Below are positions 15,597-23,447 of a stretch of DNA of 33,268 nucleotides, piece after piece. How positions within the stretch are numbered: position 1 is the first letter of the stretch; each line of letters opens with the position of its first letter. The notes beneath the pieces were generated by a model. It did no database searches and was not told the DNA's origin. It was given only the letters and a program-made list of their open reading frames with translations. Source of the stretch: an uncultured Isosphaeraceae bacterium. GTDB lineage: Bacteria; Planctomycetota; Planctomycetia; Isosphaerales; Isosphaeraceae. The stretch is taken from positions 1 to 33,268 of the forward strand of contig CALLYK010000249.1 of the NCBI GenBank assembly GCA_937858365.1, given 5' to 3'. Made by a program: the position numbers and the translations under genes.

Positions 15597-18425
15597 ATGC
15601 ACCAGGCCGAGAGTCGCGCATCGCGTCGGGACGAGCAAGTCGCATCACCCCCGAACCTGGGAGAACGGTTCCGGGCCGCCCACGAGGCTTGTCACGAGGG
15701 CCCGTTGCTCGCACGCCAAGCCGTTCAAATGCTGGTCGCACAGGCCCGTTCCCTCGCCTCGACGGCGCGCCTTTCCCGTCTCAGTGCGCTCGTTGAGCTC
15801 TGGGACTGCCTCAAAGGGGACGAACCGGCCGCCGGCGAAGAAGTCCGCCACTTCCTCCAGGACGCCCTGAGTCAACTCGCTGGTCTTGATCCATCCCGCT
15901 GGGAGGACGCCGCCGAACTCATCGTCGCCGAGTCCTCGGATCGCTGGGGAGAGTACCTTGGCCTCATCGACCCCAATGAGGCCGAAGCCGAGGAACCACG
16001 ACTCGCGGACATGATGGAGGCCCCCGTCGAAGCGGCCGAGAGCGTAGATGCCGCGACCCTCTTCGCCCTTCTCACGGGTCAGAGGCCGGCGCCCAGCCCG
16101 CCGCCCGCCGTCCCTCCGTCGCGGGAGACGGGACCGCAAGCCATGCCCATTCCGCCGCCCCTCCCGCCGGCCCCGGCCTCGGCGACGAAACCGGCGCTGG
16201 CGGTGGATCTTGACCCACGTTTGCGCGACGTCTTCCTGGAAGAAGCCGCGGAACTATTCGAACGGATTCAGACGCACGTACTGGAACTTGGTGGGGGAGA
16301 CGACGGCGAACAAGTCGGCGAATTGAAGCGGTGCCTGCACACGTTGAAGGGGGCCGCACTGAGTGTCGGCTTGAAGGCCCTGGGCACGACGGCCCATCAG
16401 GCCGAAGACAGGATCAACGAGGCGGAGGACCGGATCGACGCCGAGCTCATCGCATATTTGGAGGCCGTCCTCACGGAGATCGAGGACACTCTTGCGGCCC
16501 TTCGCGATGGGTACTCGCCCGCTCCCGCGTCGGAGTCGACGTCTCCGAACCGGTCCGCACCGCCGCCCAGCCCCCGTGTCGAGGGGCCGACGAAGCGCCC
16601 CCCAAATGCGCCGCCGCCGGTCACGACCACCCGATCCGAGACCACGGCCGAAGCGACGCCCCAGGGCGAAGGAGATGGCACGCTGCGCGTACCCGCGGCG
16701 CGCGTGGACGAACTGATGGACCTCGTTTCCGAGATGCTGGTCCGACGCCGGTTCTGGCAGGAGCAAGTCACGCAAATCGGCCGTTGGTCCGACACGGCGC
16801 GTTCAGCCAGTTCGCGCCTTCGGGCCACGATCGACTCGCTGGCCATTTCGGGCGGCCGCAACCGGGGTCTGACGGACTTGCTCCGGGCCCTGACCGAGCA
16901 GGCCGAGGACCTGGCCGTGCTCGCCGAATCGGCCAGGGCCGCGATCTCGCCGGCCGGCGATGAGGCCGAGGCCCTGGGTCGCGTGGGCCTGAAACTCTGG
17001 GACGGCCTGCAATCCGTCCGAATCGTCCCCATCAAAGGGCTGCTGCAACGGCTCGTGCGCGTCGCGCGAGACGCGGCACGGGTGGAAGGACGGAACATCG
17101 AGGTCCGCACGATCGGCGAGGACACGGGACTTGATCGGTCCACGCAAGACCGGGCCTTCGAGCCCCTTCTCCACCTTGTGCGCAACGCGGTAGGTCATGG
17201 CATCGAGCCTGCCGAGGAACGGGCACGCGTTGGCAAGGACCCGACCGGGCGCTTGGTCTTCGAAGCTGGCCGCGAGGGAAACGCGGTCTTGATTCGGGTC
17301 GAGGACGATGGTCGCGGTCTCGACCACGCCCGGATCGAGGCGAAGGCGCGCCGTCTGGGCTTGATCGAACCCGATGAACGGCCCGACGTCGGCCGCTTGA
17401 ACAACATGATCTTCCAGTCGGGCTTCTCAACCCGCGACCAGGCCAACGAGGTGGCGGGGCGCGGCATCGGGATGGATGTCGTGGCGCGTGAGGTCAGCCG
17501 TCTTCACGGTTCGATCGAGCTGACGACGAGGCCTGGACGGGGCACCACGTTCACCATCCGATTGCCGGCCCGCCTGGCCTTGGAGCAGGCGATCGTGGTG
17601 CGGGTCGACGGCCAGCCGTTCGGCCTGCCGATCGACGCGATCGAGACGACACGCGACGCGATGCCCTCGTCGTCGGCGGCGGGCCTCTCGACCACGATGG
17701 ACGCTCGGCGTCTCCTTGGGTTTCCGGCCGCGACCGGCCTGACATGTCCTACTCTTCTGGTAGTACGCGTCGAAGGTCGAGCGGCGGCCCTCAAGGTGGA
17801 CGCGATCGACGGCCCTCGCGAGTTGATCGTCCGACCGCTGGGGCCGATGCTGGTCGGCCATCCCGCATTGGATGGGGTCAGCTTCACCACGTCCGGTGAG
17901 GTCGTCTTGATGCTCTCGCCCGCGGGACTTCTGAGGCTGGCCGACGCACCCCTCATCGAACGGCCCAATCCGCGCACGGTCGAACCCGCGCGCGAGTCGG
18001 CCTTGGTGGTCGACGACTCGATCAGCGTTCGGCACGGCCTCTCGCGCCAGTTGCGGTCGTTCGGTTATCAAGTTGATGAGGCGTCCGATGGCGAGCAGGC
18101 CCTTCGCTTGCTTCGCGAGCGATCGTATCGACTCGTGCTCACCGATCTGGAAATGCCGCGCATGGATGGGTTTGAGTTCCTCAATGAGATCAAACAAGCC
18201 GGACTGGCCACGGGCATCGCCCTGGTCGTCGCCAGCACGTGCAACACGGCCGAGGTCCGCCGGCGGGTCTCCGACCTCGGCGCGCGGGCCTTCCTCGTCA
18301 AACCGGTGGACGGCGATGCGCTGGCCCAGGCGCTCGCGGTCGCGCAACCTCTTTCCTCCCCTTTTGAAGCCGACGGCGGCGCCGCGGTGGGCCCAAACAT
18401 GAGGCAGTCATGGATTCACCCCTGA
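15597..18425 (+). CDS. CheA-type hybrid histidine kinase with C-terminal receiver
   Basis: Domains in this 942-residue protein run in order. A helical N-terminal region of unknown type spans ~20-155. A Pro-rich linker precedes an HPt domain at about 203-305, with phospho-acceptor H248 in LHTLKGAA. A second Pro/Thr linker follows. The dimerisation and HATPase regions span about 360-655, with N-box HLVRNAVGHGIE, D-box VEDDGRG (568-574) and GRGIGMDVV. A CheW-like regulatory domain occupies about 660-785, and a receiver lies at about 801-915 with D806/D807, acceptor D850 and K902. The canonical N-box Asp before His-Gly-Ile-Glu is Gly533. CheA autophosphorylates on the HPt His and passes phosphate to receivers, here possibly to its own. 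The start has AGGTGA overlapping the previous stop. Its end overlaps the next receiver gene by 16 bases. Confidence 0.9.
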   Translation: MHQAESRASRRDEQVASPPNLGERFRAAHEACHEGPLLARQAVQMLVAQARSLASTARLSRLSALVELWDCLKGDEPAAGEEVRHFLQDALSQLAGLDPSRWEDAAELIVAESSDRWGEYLGLIDPNEAEAEEPRLADMMEAPVEAAESVDAATLFALLTGQRPAPSPPPAVPPSRETGPQAMPIPPPLPPAPASATKPALAVDLDPRLRDVFLEEAAELFERIQTHVLELGGGDDGEQVGELKRCLHTLKGAALSVGLKALGTTAHQAEDRINEAEDRIDAELIAYLEAVLTEIEDTLAALRDGYSPAPASESTSPNRSAPPPSPRVEGPTKRPPNAPPPVTTTRSETTAEATPQGEGDGTLRVPAARVDELMDLVSEMLVRRRFWQEQVTQIGRWSDTARSASSRLRATIDSLAISGGRNRGLTDLLRALTEQAEDLAVLAESARAAISPAGDEAEALGRVGLKLWDGLQSVRIVPIKGLLQRLVRVARDAARVEGRNIEVRTIGEDTGLDRSTQDRAFEPLLHLVRNAVGHGIEPAEERARVGKDPTGRLVFEAGREGNAVLIRVEDDGRGLDHARIEAKARRLGLIEPDERPDVGRLNNMIFQSGFSTRDQANEVAGRGIGMDVVAREVSRLHGSIELTTRPGRGTTFTIRLPARLALEQAIVVRVDGQPFGLPIDAIETTRDAMPSSSAAGLSTTMDARRLLGFPAATGLTCPTLLVVRVEGRAAALKVDAIDGPRELIVRPLGPMLVGHPALDGVSFTTSGEVVLMLSPAGLLRLADAPLIERPNPRTVEPARESALVVDDSISVRHGLSRQLRSFGYQVDEASDGEQALRLLRERSYRLVLTDLEMPRMDGFEFLNEIKQAGLATGIALVVASTCNTAEVRRRVSDLGARAFLVKPVDGDALAQALAVAQPLSSPFEADGGAAVGPNMRQSWIHP

Positions 18426-19960
18426 TCTTGGTGATCGACGACAGCCCGACCATTCACAAGCTGGTCGAATGCCATCTCTCTCAAGCGGGATACCGTGTCG
18501 CACTCGCGCCGAACGCCGACGTCGGCATCGAGCGGGCCGCCAGCCTCGCCCCCGACTTGATCCTTCTGGACCACCAGTTGCCGGGGACCACCGGCGACGA
18601 CGTCTGCCGGCGATTGCTGGCCCGCGAGGAGACGGCGCGCATCCCGGTCGTCATCAGTTCGGCCATGCGCAATCGCGCGTTCGCCTCCTACACGGAATAC
18701 GCGAACGTCGTCGACCAGATCCCCAAGCCCTTCACGCCGGAACTCCTGAAGAGTGGCGTGGCCAACGCCCTGCAAATGGGCGCGATGGTGGTGCAGGCCC
18801 AACGGACCGGTTGCGCCATCCCCGAGGCGATGGCCGAGGTCCGCGACGTGGCCCTGGAAGGACACACGTCGGTCTTCCCTCTCCGGGCCGTGCTCGATTT
18901 CCTCAACAACCAGAACCGAAGCGGCCGCCTGACGATCGAACAAGGCAACGATCGGATTCGATTCGTCATCTCGGGCGGGCGCGTTCAGGCGGTCTTCTCG
19001 CCGACGATCGCCCCGGAACGCCTGGGCCCATGCTTGCCGAACGACCTCGGGGACCTGGCGGCGCTCGTGGCCGTGACCCTGGGCGAGGTCTGCGACCCGT
19101 CGATGTCGGGCCTGGTCAGGCTCCTGGAACGCAGCCTGTCCGACCCGCGACGCCTCAGGTCGCTCCTGCGGGCGCAGGCGGCCATCCTCACCTGCTGGGC
19201 CGCGCGCGGCGAGCCGGGCAAGTTCCAGTTCGAGACCGACCCCTCATTGCCCCCCATGTTCCAGGCGTTTCCCTTGCAGATGAGCCTTCCCGCCCTGCTG
19301 GTCGAAGGTCTCGCCCTGGTCGAGCCGACACGCGACCCGAGCACATGGTCGGGGCGTGTTTTCGTTCGACAGACCGTCAAGGGAGGGAACGCCGACCGTA
19401 CCGGCCTGGGTCTGAACGCGATGAAGTTGGCCGGCCTTTTGGATGGCACGATCGACTTGGCGCAGACCTCCGTGAAGGCGGGCTGCTCGCTCGCCGAGAC
19501 CGTGAACGTGGCGAGGGCCCTGGCCCTCGCCGGCCTGATCGAAGAGCGCGAGGCGTCCCTGGGCAGCTCGGTACTCATCATCGAGGAAGACCCGGACTCC
19601 GCGCGGACGCTTCAAGGTGTCCTGGGCCCCGAGGGGGTCGGCTGCCAGGTGCGTCTCGTTCGTGACAAACTGGGTGCCCAGTTGCTCCTGCGTCGCACGG
19701 CGGTGGACCTCGTCCTCCTGGCCCTCGATCGACCCGAGCAGCAAGCCTCGGTGGCCTCCTTCAAGGCCATGATGCCCCCTTCGACGCGGCTCGTCGGGAT
19801 CGTGGGCATGGAAGACGTCGCCCAACTGAAACGGATCGACTCCCTGGGCCTGGATGGCGTCTTGCACAGGCCCTTGGTCGAGTCCGACGTTCGGACGCTG
19901 GTCAAGCACATGCTCGGCCAGGCGACGAATGGCAGTACCGCCAAGGTCTTGGCCTCCTGA
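18410..19960 (+). CDS. Response regulator: receiver, DUF4388-like domain, pseudoreceiver
   Basis: The 516-residue protein has an N-terminal receiver (1-125) with an intact site: D10/D11, phospho-acceptor D54 in LILLDHQLPG, and K106 in IPKPF. A middle region from about 145 carries FPLRAVLDFLNNQNRSGRLT followed by FVISGGRVQAVF, the pattern of DUF4388/PATAN domains, which are common partners of receivers in bacteria that use surface signalling. The C-terminal ~115 residues (388-505) look like a second receiver fold, but the acceptor position is A438 (DLVLLA) and the Lys is replaced by Arg (HRPL), so it should not be phosphorylated. The ATG lies inside the end of the CheA-like gene. It is the most likely output partner of that kinase. 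It has no DNA-binding domain, so output is probably protein-protein. Confidence 0.82.
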   Translation: MDSPLILVIDDSPTIHKLVECHLSQAGYRVALAPNADVGIERAASLAPDLILLDHQLPGTTGDDVCRRLLAREETARIPVVISSAMRNRAFASYTEYANVVDQIPKPFTPELLKSGVANALQMGAMVVQAQRTGCAIPEAMAEVRDVALEGHTSVFPLRAVLDFLNNQNRSGRLTIEQGNDRIRFVISGGRVQAVFSPTIAPERLGPCLPNDLGDLAALVAVTLGEVCDPSMSGLVRLLERSLSDPRRLRSLLRAQAAILTCWAARGEPGKFQFETDPSLPPMFQAFPLQMSLPALLVEGLALVEPTRDPSTWSGRVFVRQTVKGGNADRTGLGLNAMKLAGLLDGTIDLAQTSVKAGCSLAETVNVARALALAGLIEEREASLGSSVLIIEEDPDSARTLQGVLGPEGVGCQVRLVRDKLGAQLLLRRTAVDLVLLALDRPEQQASVASFKAMMPPSTRLVGIVGMEDVAQLKRIDSLGLDGVLHRPLVESDVRTLVKHMLGQATNGSTAKVLAS

Positions 19961-19962
19961 GG

Positions 19963-19979
19963 AGACGACCCGCCATGCC
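19963..19979 (+). repeat. 17-base repeated motif at a translation start, copy 1
   Basis: AGACGACCCGCCATGCC spans the start codon of the coiled-coil gene at 19975. The same 17 bases recur exactly at 23431-23447 around the start of the last operon gene. A shorter form (AGACGACCCG) occurs at 20814-20823 before the other coiled-coil gene. It could be a shared translational or RNA-binding element; chance in GC-rich sequence is not excluded. Confidence 0.45.
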
Positions 19980-20805
19980 CAACCTCGCCGAGGAACCAAA
20001 CGACCTGGAGTACGCGGACACCACGCTGCTCCTCCAAGCCGAGATTGAACGCCTTGAGGCCGAGCTCGCGGCGCGCGACGAGGCGCTTGCCAACGCGGCG
20101 AGCGCGGCACCCGTTCACGACGACCGTCGGGTCCGCGACTTGACGAGCGAGCTGGCCCTGCGTGACGAGACGATCGCCCAACTCTGGGACCATCTGCGCC
20201 AACGCGAAGAGGCCGAGGCCGCGACCCAGGCCGATTGGGACGACGTTCAGCGACTCATCGAAGACCTTGAGGCCCGTCTCAGCGGCGGAAGTCCCGCTTC
20301 GCCCCAGGAAGACAGGGTGCGATGGGAGGCCGATCGCCGGGCCTGGGACGACCAACGGGCCTACCTGGAAACGGAGATCGACGAGTTGCGGTCGCGTCTC
20401 AGTCGGGCCGCGCGTGAGGCCCGATCGGGCGAGGCGACAACACCCGCTCGCCTGGTCGAGCTCGAGGAGGAGAACCAACGCCTGCGCGACCAATGCCGTC
20501 GCCTTCCTCAGCTCGAGGCGGTCGCCGCGGAGGTGGAAGACCTGCGGGGCAGGGTCAAGGCCGCGGAAGCGCCGACCTACAGCGTGACCCAAAGCTGGCC
20601 CAGGCAGGCCCTGGCCGGGTCGGCCCCAACCGGAGCGGCGTCGTCGTTGAAGCCGCGCCTCTCGGCCGCCGACTTGACGCCGGACGAACGAATCCGCGCA
20701 TTACGCCAACACCTTCGCGAAGTCCACGAAAAGGAACAGGAAGAACGCAAGAGCGGCCAACTGAAAACGCGGCTGGGCAGACTTTGGAGGTCCATTGGCG
20801 GCTGA
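19975..20805 (+). CDS. Coiled-coil protein of the signalling array
   Basis: The 276-residue protein is mostly predicted coiled coil (about 15-65, 70-105, 115-150 and 160-195), with dense Glu/Arg/Leu heptads such as LLQAEIERLEAELAARDEAL. A less structured segment follows (about 200-230), then a basic helical C-terminus ending RLGRLWRSIGG. The C-terminal segment, with LRQHLREVHEKEQEERKS, is strongly charged. The start has GGAG about 10 bases upstream and lies 14 bases after the preceding stop. No family name can be given. The amphipathic basic tail could contact membrane or nucleic acid, and the coiled coils suggest a scaffold linking the kinase module to the GTPase module; both are inference. 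Confidence 0.65.
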   Translation: MPNLAEEPNDLEYADTTLLLQAEIERLEAELAARDEALANAASAAPVHDDRRVRDLTSELALRDETIAQLWDHLRQREEAEAATQADWDDVQRLIEDLEARLSGGSPASPQEDRVRWEADRRAWDDQRAYLETEIDELRSRLSRAAREARSGEATTPARLVELEEENQRLRDQCRRLPQLEAVAAEVEDLRGRVKAAEAPTYSVTQSWPRQALAGSAPTGAASSLKPRLSAADLTPDERIRALRQHLREVHEKEQEERKSGQLKTRLGRLWRSIGG

Positions 20806-20862
20806 GTTTCGCGAGACGACCCGGTGACGCAACGCTTGGCGTGGTTTCTCGGAGGGGTTGGC

Positions 20863-21405
20863 ATGGGGGGCACACACGGCACGAACGGCAACGGTGATCA
20901 TCGGCCTCTCGGGCCGATCACCGATTCGGCGGAGGTCGTCAACGATCGCCTCGAATCGCTCCGCGCGGCGCTCCACCACGCGATCGACCAGTTCGAGGAC
21001 CTGGCCCGCCGTCGTTTGGGAGAGGTCCAACAGCCGGTCAGCGATGCCGCCGTGGAACGACGGCTCCGCGACCTCGAAGCGGCGCGCGGCCAGTTTCGCG
21101 CCGAGGTCGATCGCTGGGAACGGGCCCGCCGCGCGCAAGTCGAGGCGCTCGAACAAGACCGCATCGACCTCGCGGCCGTCTGGCAGAAGGTGGAAGAGGA
21201 GCAGACCGCGAACGCGGCCGTCGTTCGCAACCCGGCGCATCCGCGCTTGACCCATCCGGCCCTTCCTGGGTCGGCCGTGGCACCCGCGCGGCGAGCCAAG
21301 ACCTCCAGCGCCGGGGAGAGCCCGATGACGGAGCAAGTCCTTGAACAGTTCCAGGTCTTGCGTCGCGACGTACGCCGCAAGGCCGAAGGCCGGCCCCCGG
21401 GTTGA
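20863..21405 (+). CDS. Small coiled-coil protein of the signalling array
   Basis: The 180-residue protein starts with a Gly/Asn/His-rich disordered stretch. A coiled coil follows from about 25 to 125, with heptads in DRLESLRAALHHAIDQFEDL and ERRLRDLEAARGQFRAEVDR. The C-terminal tail is short, with EQVLEQFQVLRRDVRRKAEG. The ATG at 20863 has GGAGGGG five bases upstream and is preferred; a GTG at 20824 would add 13 residues. It lies close behind the larger coiled-coil gene and upstream of the FGE-like gene. No known family is recognised. A structural or adaptor role is likely given its composition. Confidence 0.6.
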   Translation: MGGTHGTNGNGDHRPLGPITDSAEVVNDRLESLRAALHHAIDQFEDLARRRLGEVQQPVSDAAVERRLRDLEAARGQFRAEVDRWERARRAQVEALEQDRIDLAAVWQKVEEEQTANAAVVRNPAHPRLTHPALPGSAVAPARRAKTSSAGESPMTEQVLEQFQVLRRDVRRKAEGRPPG

Positions 21406-21490
21406 CCTGATGGTCTGGGTGCGACACCCAACGCCGTTTTCCAGGTTTCGGATTCGACGAGAGGTGCGAGGAAGACGAAGGAGTACGACC

Positions 21491-22486
21491 ATGGGACAGT
21501 GTGTCGGGGCCTCCGAACAACATCAAAGCTCCCGCTGGTTCGGAAGTCGCGAGGCCCGCGCCACTCCGTCCGCGCGCAATCCACGCTCGGCCGCCGGCGG
21601 TCCAACACTCAAGGAGAAGACCCAACAACTCATCGGGGAGGGCCGGTTCGCCTACGTGCTCTTGGAAGAGGCCAGGCAACACGTGCCGGAAACCGAATGC
21701 CCGGCCGCTTGGCGGGCCTTGGACGAGGCGATGGCCCTCGTCCCCGCCGGCCCGGCGCCGATCGTCCGCGCCGACGGTCAAATCGAATTGGTCGAGCTGG
21801 ATGGGTACTACCTGGACCGCGACGCGGTCACCAACCGGCGCTTCCAGAAGTTCGTGGACGCGGGCGGTTACGATGAGTTCGAACTCTGGCCCCAGGAGGT
21901 TTGGCCCAGCCTGATGCGCTTCGTGGGAAAGGACGGCAAGCCGGGCCCGGCCGGCTGGAACGGCAGCAAGTTCCCCAAGGACAAGGCCGACCATCCGGTG
22001 GTGGGGGTTTGCTGGTACGAGGCCCTCGCCTACGCGCGCTGGGTCGGTCTGCGACTCCCCACCGCCAGTGAATGGCAGAAGGCCGCCGGTTGGCCCGAGC
22101 CCCTGGGGGGGATGACCCATCGCTATCCCTGGGGAGAACTCTTCGACCCGACGCGGGCCAATCTCTGGGCCTCGGGCTTGGGCACCACGGCGCCCGTCCG
22201 CAGTTTTCCCCAGGGAGACACACCCAACGGCATTCACCAACTCACCGGCAACGTCTGGGAATGGCTCGACGACCCGTTGGAACTCGTCCCCAATCTCAAC
22301 GACGAGGAGTACTTCGAGCCGTGGCGGCCCATGAGGCGCCTTCACGGCGGGGCATTCGACACGTATCTGCCCACCGAGGCCACGACCCACTTCATCACGG
22401 GACAATCGGAATTGGACCGCCGCGCCAACATCGGCTTCCGCTGCGCCCTCACACTGGCCAAGCTACGTCCCCGGACTCGGACCTGA
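21491..22486 (+). CDS. FGE/SUMF1-fold protein lacking visible catalytic cysteines
   Basis: The 331-residue protein has a helical N-terminus (about 40-90) and a formylglycine-generating-enzyme-like (SUMF1/EgtB-associated) domain at about 98-320. Family motifs are visible: WYEALAYARWVGLRLPTASE (175-194), RYPWGE, GNVWEW (253-258), HGGAFDT and RRANIGFRCA near the end. In catalytic aerobic FGE a pair of Cys near the C-terminal core binds copper. Here the equivalent stretch (about 284-312) has no Cys, and only C318 in GFRCA remains, so the domain is probably a binding module. FGE-like domains without catalysis occur in phage variable proteins and as accessory modules of NTPase-centred conflict systems. 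The start has AAGGAG nine bases upstream. The GTPase gene follows 35 bases later, suggesting a joint function. Confidence 0.8.
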   Translation: MGQCVGASEQHQSSRWFGSREARATPSARNPRSAAGGPTLKEKTQQLIGEGRFAYVLLEEARQHVPETECPAAWRALDEAMALVPAGPAPIVRADGQIELVELDGYYLDRDAVTNRRFQKFVDAGGYDEFELWPQEVWPSLMRFVGKDGKPGPAGWNGSKFPKDKADHPVVGVCWYEALAYARWVGLRLPTASEWQKAAGWPEPLGGMTHRYPWGELFDPTRANLWASGLGTTAPVRSFPQGDTPNGIHQLTGNVWEWLDDPLELVPNLNDEEYFEPWRPMRRLHGGAFDTYLPTEATTHFITGQSELDRRANIGFRCALTLAKLRPRTRT

Positions 22487-22521
22487 ACCACAACGCGCCC
22501 CGAGGCGGGCGAGAGGCGACC

Positions 22522-23418
22522 ATGTCCTTGCTCGATTTCCTGTTCACGAGCGGCCGAGGGACCGCGCAGGACGATCCCTATTGCCCACTCTGCGAGCAGC
22601 CCTTGTCCTGGGGCAGCTCATGCAACCAGTGTTTCGCCCCCTCGGAAGTGATCGACTCCATCTTGAGCCGATCGGGCGTGCCCCGGTTCCTCGGCGTCCT
22701 GGGCCCCAGCGGCGTGGGCAAGACGGTCTACCTCGGCATGTTGCTCGACCTCATCAGTCGAGGCGCGGGGGGCCTGTCGGGCGTGGCCCGTGGGCCCTTC
22801 TCCCTCACGCTGCAACGCAACCTGATGCTCGCCTTGGAACGCCAACGGTTCCCCGACAAGACCCCGAACGAGCCCGACCGTTGGCACTGGGTCCACGCCG
22901 AAGTCTCGCTGGGACGACGCAAGCCGGTCTTTGACATCGTCACGCCCGACATCGCCGGCGAGTCCTTGATGCAGGAAATCGAACGCCCTGGGACCTACCC
23001 CACGATCCTGGCTTTGATCGCTCGGTGCTCGGGCCTCGTCGTCCTAGTGGACACGCTGCGCCTGACGGCCGACGGCCAGGCGCAGGAGCTCTTCGCGGTC
23101 CAGTTGCTCTCGTATCTCGACTCGCTACGGGCCAACAGCCGCGGTCAGATCACCATGCCGGTGGCCCTGGTCTTCACGAAAACGGACCTCTGTGACGACC
23201 CGATCCGCGACGTTGAAGCGTTCGCCCGGTCCAACGCGCCGGCCTTGTATCGACTCTGTCAGAACAGGCTGAATCGGTTCCATTTCTTCTGTTCGGGAGT
23301 GGCCGGCTCCACGGGCCGACTGGTGGACCGCATGGGGCAAGAATCGCTCGTCCCGCTGCGTGTCGAGCCGCGCGGCGTCCTGGAACCCTTCTCTTGGCTG
23401 ATGGGCATGGTTCGCTGA
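22522..23418 (+). CDS. Zinc-ribbon P-loop GTPase (DO-GTPase-like)
   Basis: The 298-residue protein begins with a zinc ribbon: C21-x2-C24 and C34-x2-C37. A P-loop GTPase domain follows, with Walker A GPSGVGKT (61-68), a Walker B/G3-like DIAGE (143-147), a hydrophobic strand LVVLVDT (172-178) and G4-type TKTD (219-222). The GKTVYLGMLL context after the P-loop resembles the DO-GTPase families found in predicted bacterial conflict systems with GAP1 partners. The ribbon-plus-GTPase layout fits a soluble switch that recruits or senses a partner. The start is set by the ATG directly before the ribbon. The next gene encodes a GAP1-N1-like domain, which supports this assignment. The exact subfamily is uncertain without a profile search. 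Confidence 0.78.
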   Translation: MSLLDFLFTSGRGTAQDDPYCPLCEQPLSWGSSCNQCFAPSEVIDSILSRSGVPRFLGVLGPSGVGKTVYLGMLLDLISRGAGGLSGVARGPFSLTLQRNLMLALERQRFPDKTPNEPDRWHWVHAEVSLGRRKPVFDIVTPDIAGESLMQEIERPGTYPTILALIARCSGLVVLVDTLRLTADGQAQELFAVQLLSYLDSLRANSRGQITMPVALVFTKTDLCDDPIRDVEAFARSNAPALYRLCQNRLNRFHFFCSGVAGSTGRLVDRMGQESLVPLRVEPRGVLEPFSWLMGMVR

Positions 23419-23430
23419 GGCCCCTTCCAG

Positions 23431-23447
23431 AGACGACCCGCCATGCC
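23431..23447 (+). repeat. 17-base repeated motif at a translation start, copy 2
   Basis: AGACGACCCGCCATGCC spans the start codon of the GAP1-N1-like gene at 23443 and is identical to the copy at 19963-19979. No strong Shine-Dalgarno sequence is present immediately upstream, so the element itself may matter for initiation. A degraded form, AGACGACTCGCCCA, occurs after the gene at 24187. Confidence 0.45.
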
